A stretch of DNA of 64,000 nucleotides from assembly GCA_024345305.1 (NCBI GenBank), contig BRON01000001.1:2666001-2730000 (forward strand). The letters run 5' to 3'. Position numbers and translations under genes: made by a program. The notes under the pieces are model-generated. The model made no database searches and was not told the origin of the DNA. It was given only the letters and a program-made list of their open reading frames with translations. This stretch comes from Mrakia gelida (Eukaryota; Basidiomycota; Tremellomycetes; Cystofilobasidiales; Mrakiaceae). Positions 55,687-64,000 of this stretch are shown piece after piece; position 1 is the stretch's first letter; every line of letters begins with the position of its first letter.

Positions 55687-56722
55687 ATGTCCTCTCTTCG
55701 AGCCTTCCGACCTTTCTTCACCTCCGCCCTCGAGCATCCCTCCGCGTCGCCCGCTTTGTGGCAACCTCCCTCCTCCCTTTTCGACAACTTCGCTGCTGCC
55801 ACCAACGCTGGATATCCTCCCGTCTCTATTGAGGAGAAGGAGAATGGATACGAGAGTGAGTTCATCCGTTCTTCGCTCGCTTCTCGGCCGTGGTTCGACG
55901 ACGAGGGGAAGCAAAGGACGACGTCGACGCGATTTTGAGCTGACCATTTCCTCTTCCCTTCCTTCCACAGTCATCGCTGAACTTCCTGGCATCAAGGTTC
56001 GCACACTGTCTTCTTCTTTCCTCTCTTTTCTCTTCTCTGAACCTCATCTGACGTTCTCCTTTCCTTGTCTGGTTTGTTTCGGACAGAGAGAAGAGCTCAA
56101 GGTCTCCATCGGAGATCAGAACAGACGACTCATCCTCGAGGGGAACATGGTTCGAAAGGAATCTCCCTCCGGAGCCATCAAGGAGTCCCTCACCGGCGAG
56201 GGAAAGCAGGACGAAGGTCAGCTCGCTCAGAACAACGGCGAGAAAGGTGAGTTCGATTCCGCGCGTCGTTCGCGAACTCGTCGTTGCCTGATTCAAAGAT
56301 TTTGATCCCGCTCTCGTCTCTTCTTTTCACCCATCAGCAGGAGTCACCAAGTCCGCCGGGGCTGGCAGGAACCTCCTCGTCGACGAGCGAGTCTTCAGAC
56401 AGTCGTTCCACAGAGCGTTTCACTTCGCGACGTCAGTCCTCTCTTCCTCCCTCTTTTTGCCCTTTTCCGTCAGCCTCGACCCTGACCATGATCCCAACTC
56501 GTCTTTACATGCAGTCCTCTCGATCCCAAGAGCATGAAGGCGAAACTCGAGGAGGGAATGCTCAAGCTGACCGTCGACAAGCAGGCTCGTTTTGCATCTC
56601 TTTCGCCTCTCTCTCTCGCTCTCCTCACCTCGTATCTCGATCTTTCTTCGCTGACTCCTCGACTCGTACTTTTCCATTGCTAGGCTCAAGACGCCGGCGT
56701 CTCTGTCATCAACATCGAGTAG
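55687..56722 (+). CDS. Small heat-shock protein (Hsp20/alpha-crystallin), about 185 aa
   Basis: Exons 55687-55855, 55971-55996, 56087-56246, 56338-56431 (or from 56341), 56515-56584 and 56684-56722 join in phase. The alpha-crystallin domain reads IIAELPGIK, then REELKVSIGDQNRRLILEGN, a variable Gly/Gln loop, FRQSFHRAFHFATPLDPKSM, KAKLEEGMLKLTVDKQ, matching the ELPG, L.V...R.L.I.G and A...GML.LTV blocks of the family. It is an ATP-independent holdase chaperone. An HSE and TATA box just upstream show heat induction. The donor at 56585 is GC (GCTCGT), needed to keep the conserved frame. The acceptor at 56335-56340 is a CAGCAG tandem, which may add or skip one residue. Confidence 0.9.
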
Positions 56723-57126
56723 ATCGTCGGACTCGCCTCCCCTCGATCCCTCCGTCGCCTCGACTCCCTCTTAACGACCTCTTAACGATTTCCCTTGATT
56801 AGCTTTCGTTCCTCTGGCGATTCGATGAGCTCATGTTTTCTGCTCTCTGACTTCTGGTTTCAAGGAAGCGGCACTGCGAGAGGATTGAGAGAAAGATCGA
56901 ACTTGATCCGACGCGTCGCGTCCTTTTCGGGTTTCGTCCTGGACGGCTTCAAACCATCCTGAGAGTGAGCGACGAGGTTGGTAAATAAGATGGTAGGTAT
57001 ACACGTTGATAAGTAGACCTCTAGTAGATATGAAGATGCGAAAGAGAGTCGAGCGATAAGCTTGACGAGAAGGGAACGAGGTTTGAAGACCCTCGACGAC
57101 GGAGGGAGAGAACGAGCTTCGCGCGA
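56723..57126. other. Convergent intergenic region
   Basis: The 3' flanks of the Hsp20 gene (plus) and the GT90 gene (minus). One GACGCGTC lies near 56909. I see no gene. Confidence 0.5.
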
Positions 57127-60100
57127 CTAGAGAGCCGGTAGGGGTACCAGAGGAGGCAGATCCTGAGAGAAGAAGACAAGCAAGAGGGGGGAAGCGTCAG
57201 TGAAGAATCGAGGGGAACGAGGGTGCGAAGACGGAAAGAAGGAAGGTGTGTCGAACGAACCATAGCTCCCGAGGTCCTCTTGAAGGAAAGCAGCCTGGCG
57301 AGCTCAAGGTAGAGGAGGAACATGTAGGCCTGAGAGACAAGATGAAGGAGGGGAGGGGTCAGCGCAAGTCGAGGCGAACGAGCTCGTCGAAGAGGGACAC
57401 CGAGCCGAGGGCGGCGCGTTGAGCTCACCTGAAGATCTTCTCTCCTCCTGTTCGAACGAAAGCCGAAAACAACGAAAAAAGGGAAAGAGGAAGGTCAGCT
57501 CTCTGATCACTCGTCGATTCACAGCCGTCCAAGCGGGAGAAACTCACCAAAGCTTCTTGACGAAACACTTCCCGTTCCTCGCGATATGCTTCGCGACGTC
57601 GTCGAACCCTCCTGGATGATCTGGCGTGCCTCGGAAGAAAGCGAGCGTGTCGTACATGTCCGAGTAGTCAGTTTTGATGGGGACGTAGTGGAACCTGTTT
57701 GAAAGCGAAAGAGAAACGAAGAGGGGTCAGCGGAGGGAAAGGCGGGAAGACGCGTCTCGTCTCGAGTTCATTCCCCTTCTCGAGCGTTCTCGAGTGAGCT
57801 GGGAGAGGGAGAGTGAGACGCACCAAGGGATGAGAGCCTCGGAGTACCACTCGGGGTAGACGGTAGCCTTGATGACGAGGGAGTTGGTGGACATCAACCT
57901 GGAGAGACGGGGAGAAGGAGGTCAGTCGAGCGAGAGGCGAAGGAAGAGACGCGACGACGAGGACGACGACGACGAACCTTCTGAATCGAGCGCTCCACCT
58001 GCGTGAGGTTTGAACGAAAGAAGAGACGATCAAATCAGCTCCAGAAGGTGGTAAGAGGGAGAGGAGCGAACGAGAGACGTACGAGTTCCCATCCACGTCG
58101 ATCAAGTATTTGAACTTGTTGAGATCGTCCATCGACTGATGAGGAGCGAACGGAAGCTCATCCCTGTGCGCACCACCCAGGCCAAAGTCAGCATCAGTCC
58201 TTCGCCTTCCACCACTCAACCCAACCACTCCTCCCCCGAACCCAAAACACCCTTCCCAAGCGGGTCGACTCACATCATCTCCTTACAAGTCCCTCCCGCT
58301 CCATTTCCCCACTGATCTCCCTCTCCCCCCTCACACTGCAACGCTCTCCCAGTGAACTTGATATCGAAGAACCATTTGTTCCAATCTCCGAGCCCAATCC
58401 CAGAGACGAGCGTTCGGCGCATCATCGTTCGACCTGTGACGGCGTCGATTCGAGGCGAGACGACGATTCGAGAGGGAGCTTCCCAGGAGGAGTTGCCGTT
58501 GGTGATGAGTGCGAGACGAGGTCGGTGAGAGAGTCGCCAGGGAGTGGTGGGAACGTGTTCCATTCCGGTCGTGGATCCTCGCTGTGAGAGAGGGTGAGGG
58601 ATGGGTGAGAGGGGCGAGAGGGAAGAGTCAGCGAGCGAAAGGGGAACACGTCGAGAGCGGGAGGATCGAAGAGGGCTCGAACTCACCCATACCATCTTGT
58701 CGGAGGACTTCTTGCTCCAAACAGGATCGATTCCGGGTCCAGAGTCGAACTGCTCGAGGGGAGCAGCGAGGATGTCTCCGCTGGAAAACGAAGAAGGAGC
58801 AGGGACGCGTCAGGTTCGATTTCGACGAGCTTCTTGCTTCTGACAGGGCTTTTCTCAACCAGCCAGCTCACAGAGAGCAGGTCGGTCGAAAGAAGAACGT
58901 GGCTGAACTCACTTCGCAGTTGTCTTAGCAAACGAAAGCATCGGCATGAGCAGCGAGTGAGGTCGAGGGTGGCAGTCCTTGGTGTGGGGCTCGAGGTAGA
59001 TTCCGGAGACGGTGAGACTCGAGGGGTTTCTGTAAGAGGTAAGATAGCGAATCAGATTCGTCGGCGAAAGGTCTCGAGAGGATGAGAGGGCGAGGGCGAG
59101 GAAAGAAACGAAACGAACAAGCAAACGTCCTCCGCGTCCGCACGATCGTAGATGAACGATTTGCCTGAGAAGCGTGAACCACAACGAGTCAGTCCGACAC
59201 TTGCTCTTGATCCCATCTTTCCACCACTCTCGCAGAACCACACTTCGTTCGCGATCGGGACTCACCAGCGGCTCCGTCCACGAAACCCTCGACGACCTTG
59301 GACCTGTTGAAACTCCCAACGTCCCTTCCACACACCGCATCCCAATCGACGTCGTAGACTTCCTTCTCGTTCACAGCGTTCTCGTCGTCTGAACCAAGAC
59401 AAAAGAAGAAGAAGCAGCCAGTCAGTTCTCAGTTCGCCAGTCGAACTCGACGCGTCGCTGAAAGAAATCGAAAGACGACTCACACTGTCCTCTTCGAGCG
59501 AGCGATCTGAGCTCAGCAGTTCGGTTGGCTAAAGGGAAGATGGAGGGTCCGTCGTGGAGGGAAAAGGTGGCTCTGAGGATTGGAACAGGGACAAGAGGGA
59601 GAGTTCGGTCAGCTTGTGTTTCGATTTGGGTTTGCGGACGAAGAAGGAGGGGAGGAGAGACGAGAGACTCACCGAACAGGTGAGAGATGAGCGAGGAAGG
59701 GTGCCATGAGGTTGATCTGAGTATGAGAAGGGAGGAGAGAGATCAGCGAAGGCCTCGCTGGCTCGCTCACTAGAGCTCAGACGAGACGAGAAGAGAAGAA
59801 CGGAGACGAAGCAACGAACCTGATCGACAGCTCGGTTCTTAGTTCCAGGCCAACGACGCTCCCATCCGTGTTTCAGCTGAGAGGATCACCGGATAAGGAA
59901 GCCCAGGTCAGCAGCGCTCCTTCTTCCCTTGACGCGACGTTCCCGTCTCAATCTCGACGAGCTCGAGTCGACGCTCAAACTCACCTCCAAACTAGCACTC
60001 TTCTTCCTCTTCTTCTTGATATCCAAGACAAACGTCTCCTGGTAGCCCTCGACGATCTTGGATCTCCTGATGAGTTCTTTGGGTGAGATGGCGTGGTAAG

Positions 60101-61152
60101 GCTGGAGGGTCGATTGGAGGAGGGGTTGGTAGGTTGATGGGAGGCTGTCGAACGACGAAACGGGGGAGAAAGCAGGTGAGCAATTGAGAGGCTTCGAGGA
60201 GGTCCTTGGAGGCGAGAAAAGAGGAGTATGAGGCTCACAGAACGTTGTGGGTTTGAGTGAAATTGAACCTGAAAGAGGGGAGGAGGGAAGGAGGGAAGGG
60301 AGAGGAAGGTGAGCTTCGCGAGTTCTTGTTTGAGCGAGAAGACCGAAGAAAGGAAGACCTACCAGGCATCGAATCCCTCTGGAAGAAGATGAGGTCAAGA
60401 GGAGATAGGTGTGCGAGTCAGTAAAGAGCAGATCCTGAGCTCGAAGCTCAGCGCAAAGGAGGAAGATCTCAAAAGAGTCGAGCTCAACCATCGTCTCCTT
60501 CCGTCCAAAACTCACTAGGTGGCCTCCTCCCCCATCTCGTCTCATAGTACTCCACCGCCTCCTCGAGCGTCCTACTCTCCCTCTGGACCATCTCGTTCCA
60601 CCTATCCTCCGCCCTCTGGAGCAACACAGGAATCGGATGCTCCCCTTCCCATCCCTTGGGTTCCTCTCCTTCCTCCCCTCCAAAATCGACCTCCCCGTTC
60701 TCCCCAAAAGCCAAACCCGTATCGTTCAACTCAACCAGCACTCCATGCTTCTCGTGATCGTGATCCTTGACTTTCCTGACTGCATCCCAGTAGGCATCGA
60801 GAGGGGAAACGAACGAACATTCCCCCATTCGATCCTCTTTGACCCATTCGTCTTCGCCGAACAACGAGTTGACGAGGAGCGAGAATAAGGTGAGGAGGAG
60901 GAGCGATCCTAGGGCGAGGTAGATTCGACGACGGGAGCGGAGACCAAAGTAGAAGAGACGGGAGAGGGTGCGACGGGTGCTGGTGCGGGTGTCGGCTTCA
61001 TCGTCGTCGTAGGAGGAGGTCGTTGAGGGAAGGGGAGGAGGAGGAAGTCGAGGAGGTGAAGGAGGAGGAGGTGAAGGAGGAGGAGAGCCGGCTGCAGATC
61101 CTGCTACACGATAGCCTGTTCGTTTTTCCGGTATCGATGAGGATTCCAGCAT
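57127..61152 (-). CDS. Glycosyltransferase family 90 (CAP10-like), type II membrane protein, 19 exons
   Basis: Minus-strand exons: 61152-60516, 60378-60363, 60268-60239, 60144-59985, 59876-59820, 59716-59673, 59573-59484, 59388-59266, 59164-59119, 59029-58913, 58780-58687, 58581-58274, 58163-58083, 57994-57974, 57898-57824, 57694-57548, 57447-57429, 57329-57261, 57162-57127. A proline-rich cytosolic tail precedes one membrane anchor (about residues 77-96), giving a Golgi type II topology. The luminal domain has the GT90 core: FKYLIDVDGNSWSARFRR, LVIKATVYPEWYSE, PWFHYVPIKTDYSDMYDTL, FFRG, AKHIARNGKCF and the closing YMFLLYLELARLL. Cryptococcus CAP10-type relatives add xylose or other sugars to glycans; the donor here is unknown. 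Exon 2 has only 16 nt. Confidence 0.88.
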
Positions 61153-61884
61153 CGCGAGGAGAAGAAGGAGAAGATGGTCGTTGAGGTCGAGAAACCAAAT
61201 CGTAAAAGCGAAGGTCAACAAGCTTCGTTGTACTTGAGGAGGGAGATGAGACCCGTTTCCCAAAGCTTAACCTCTTTTGCGACTGCCTCTTTCGTTTCGA
61301 GCTCTACCTCAGCTTTTCTGACCTCGATGCATGGGTACATAGAGACTTGAACTTGATCTCTGATCTGCCCTTGAATATCTAGCTGTGAGATGCAGCACGA
61401 GGCTCGCGAGAGAAGAAACAACAAACAAACACGGCCGGAGAGAGACAAGCGAGGACCCCGACGCGCCTTCTTTCTTCTCTCAGAGGTGGAAGACCTTCTC
61501 GAGGCGTTCTCAAACGCTGGAGATATCAGCATCTCTTCTTCAAGATCATCCAAGCTCGCCGAGTCAACGGAAACGAGGTGAAAACGGGTTGAAACTTCGA
61601 CTTCGTCTTGACGCGTCCGGATCCGGCCTCCTCTCTCAAAACACGCGAGGGAGAGGAAATCAACGGGGAGGAGGGCAGACGAAGGGCTTGCGAATCGCTG
61701 CTCAAAGCTGATCCGGCCGAACTGATCCTGAGATCCCGAGTCTACCCCAACCCTTCAATCGTTGAGGACGTGGAACGGTTCTGCGCGTCCGCTGAAACGA
61801 AGTCCTCAAAACTCGACGAGTCTCCCTTTCATCTCTCTCCCAACCACCCACTTATCGACCCCATCGATTCTCTTGTTACTCAGC
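61153..61884. promoter_or_regulatory. Divergent promoter region between GT90 and OYE-like genes
   Basis: About 730 bp between starts on opposite strands. One GACGCGTC lies near 61610. I found no clear TATA box or gene. Confidence 0.45.
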
Positions 61885-64000
61885 ATGTCTAATTCCATCC
61901 TCGCCACTCCCATCACCTTCCCTATCTCTGGGAAAGTCGCTCCTAACCGGTGAGTTTCATCTCCTCGGACTGCTTCCTTTCGACTCTTCGCGACGCGAAA
62001 ACCAGGCTTCTTGCTGCAGAAGGAGTTGGAGTTCGATTAAACCTGTCATGTCGAGCCATCGAGATGCGGTCTGGGACCGAGAGGGCCGAGGATAAACAGT
62101 TGAGCTCGAGCTGACCTTCGTCCTCGCGCTCCCTTTCCGTCCTTGCTCTTCTTTCTTTGCCTCCTCAGATTCCTCAAGTCTGCTATGACCGAGCGACTCT
62201 GCACTTGGGATCAGGAGAACGAAGGCCTTGGAGGCATACCGACTCCCAAGTATCTCGAGCTCTACGAGCAGTGGGGAAACGGCGAGATCGGAATCATCAG
62301 TCTCGGTGAGCTCACTTTTTCTTCGACTCGCCGTGCTTCCCCTTGCTTTGAACTTCGAAGGTTAAGGCTGACTTCTCAACTCGCTCGTTCTCCTTTCCTC
62401 AGGTAACATTCCTGTCGACAGGACTCATCCTGAGGCGAAGAGGAACGCCGTCATCGACAAGCGAAACGTGAGTGACGCGTCTCTTCATCGCTCTTTTCGC
62501 TGCTCTCAGCTGGCGTTCCTCCCTTGTACGACATCAAGAACCCACGCTGACACCTTTGTTTCTCTTCTGCTTTGTATCAACGCCTACAATGCAGTCCTGG
62601 GATGCCGTCGCCGCCTTCAAGCCCGTCATCGCTATCGCCAAAGCTCACGGATCTCTCGTCCTCGGCCAGCTCACTCACGCGGGTCGACAGACCTCCCAGG
62701 ACGTCAACCCCTATCCAGTCTCTTCGTCAGATATCCAGAATCCTCCCGCTATGGGTATGGTGGTGAGCAGAAGTCCCGCCCTCCGTCTCAACGCGTCGTG
62801 ACCTCAAACTGACCTTTCTTTTTCCTTTCCTTCTTAGTTCGCCAAACCTCGCCCCATGACCGTCGCTGAGATCGACGACCTCGTTGATTCCTACGGATTC
62901 GCTGCTGAGACTCTGTACAAAGCTGGTGCAGACGGGGTTCAGCTTCTTGCTGGTCATGGCTATCTTCTCTCTCAAGTGCGTTCCTTTCGTTGAGCGCGTC
63001 GCGTCTTTCGTTTCTCTCGCTCACCTCCCTCCCCTCCTTGTTTTTCTCCCCTCTTTCTTACCCAGTTCCTCTCCGGCCGAGTCAACAAGCGTACCGACGC
63101 GTACGGAGGATCCCTCGAGAACCGATCCCGACTCGTCTTTCGAATCCTCGACGAGATCAAGCGACGCGTCCCGGTCAATGACTTCCTTCTCTCCATCAAG
63201 ATCAACTCCGCCGACTTCGCCGAGGGAGGGTTCACGGATGAGGAGTCAAAGAAGATGGCTGTTCTGCTTGAGGACGCTGGAGTCGAGTTGATCGAGCTGA
63301 GTGGAGGGACGTACGAGTTCGTTTGATTTTGTCTTTTCTTTCCCTCGCCCCTCGCGTCGACTTGTCCGAACTGACTCTGAGTTTTTGCTTTTCGCACAGA
63401 ACTGGAGGGTACTGGTCCTACAAAGCAGAATCGACCATCAAGAGGGAGGCTTTCTTCATTGAGTTTGCTGACAAGATCCGTTCGTCCAACCCTCAACTTT
63501 CTCTTTCGTCGTCGTTCGCGTTGCTCAAGCCCATCCTTCTCTTTTCCCCCCTCTTCCGTCGGCAGGACCGACTCTCAAGACTGCCAAACTATGCGTCACG
63601 GGCGGATTTCGATCAGGAGCAGCCATGGAAGAGGCTTTGGATGAGAAGAGCTGTGACCGTGAGTTCGAAATCTCGACGCGTCGAACGCTCGTTCGACCAC
63701 GAACTGACTGCGTACCCTTTCCTTTCTCCCTCTCCATCAGTCATCGGACTTGGACGACCTCTCACCGCTGAGCCCTTCCTCTGTCGAGACCTTCTTTCCG
63801 GAGCGCTCACTCAGGCGAAGGAGAACAAAGTTGTGAGTCTTAGTCGTCTCATCTCCACGGGAAAAGGGCGAGTCGCGATGAAACGGACCCTGACTGACGT
63901 CTCTTTCTTTGTTCGTCGATTGCGACCGCAGAGCGAGCCGGTCCAAACCGTATCCTCCATCCACCAGATGCACGCGATCTCGGAGGGGAAGGAGATTCCA
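61885..64000 (+). CDS. Old-Yellow-Enzyme-like NADH:flavin oxidoreductase (3' end outside window)
   Basis: Exons 61885-61949, about 62170-62305, 62403-62467, 62595-62762, 62838-62975, 63066-63310, 63400-63479, about 63565-63658, 63741-63832 and 63932 onward join in phase and run off the window. The FMN-barrel signatures are KSAMTERLC (beta1), VLGQLTHAGRQ, MTVAEIDDLVDSYGFAAE, GADGVQLLAGHGYLLSQFLS, NKRTDAYGGSLENRSRLVF and VTGGFRSGAAMEEAL (phosphate-binding loop). These define the YqjM/2,4-dienoyl-CoA-reductase-like branch of OYE. The family HGAHGYL motif reads AGHGYL here. It reduces activated C=C bonds with NAD(P)H; the physiological substrate is unknown. Confidence 0.9.

Noticed and set aside
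2830..63681. GACGCGTC copies as ordinary MBF cell-cycle promoter boxes
   Set aside because: The copies are mostly in introns of unrelated genes and largely absent from the region just upstream of starts, which does not fit promoter MCB elements.
1..64000. tRNA, rRNA, transposon, CRISPR or viral features
   Set aside because: I looked for tRNA-like arms, terminal repeats, reverse transcriptase or transposase motifs and spaced direct repeats and found none that I could support.

Overview
The window is nuclear DNA of a basidiomycete fungus, most likely a yeast-like member of Pucciniomycotina (Rhodotorula/Sporobolomyces type). The evidence is GC-rich, tightly packed genes split by many short introns (mostly 50-120 bp, GTGAGT or GTTCG donors, a CTGAC branch site 15-40 bp before CAG), GGA/CGA-rich codon use, and typical fungal families (Noc4, Rmd1, GT90, OPT). 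I see no transposon, rRNA, tRNA, CRISPR array or viral segment. I assembled gene models by eye, joining open frames at splice sites and checking reading phase. Single exon edges may be off by 1 nt.

Left part (1-12.4 kb): C-terminus of a GRIP/GRAB-like golgin (1-694), an F-box/LRR-like hypothetical protein (1165-2769), an extraordinary 13-exon methionine-rich protein on the minus strand (3190-5567; about 83 Met in 406 residues), mitochondrial ribosomal protein mL41 (6236-7152, minus), and divergently from it a 15-exon aquaporin (8160-10715). 10.7-12.4 kb has open frames but no recognisable gene.

Centre-left (12.4-26 kb), all plus strand: a 34-exon oligopeptide transporter (12406-17761), an AMID/FSP1-like FAD oxidoreductase (18424-20427) and a kinesin-5 spindle motor with a BimC box (20682-25611).

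Centre (26-49 kb), all minus strand: a LURP-one/tubby-like protein (26146-27188), a mitochondrial m-AAA protease (27880-31726), a Prx6-type peroxiredoxin (32020-33460), a very large AlkB-like dioxygenase with Cys clusters (33923-39037), an Rmd1/DUF155 protein (39410-42348) and a long coiled-coil protein (42758-48724).

Right part (49-64 kb): NOC4 ribosome biogenesis factor (49269-52205, plus), a tandem pair of atypical SDR proteins (52418-53433 and 53954-54963, minus), a small heat-shock protein with a perfect HSE and TATA box (55687-56722, plus), a GT90/CAP10-like glycosyltransferase (57127-61152, minus) and the start of an Old-Yellow-Enzyme-like oxidoreductase (61885-end, plus).

The genes look like a normal housekeeping neighbourhood, not a cluster. 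The strongest unexplained signals are the methionine-rich protein, the palindrome GACGCGTC that recurs throughout the introns, and unusual splicing details (GC donors, 7-16 nt exons, an in-frame TAG in the coiled-coil gene).
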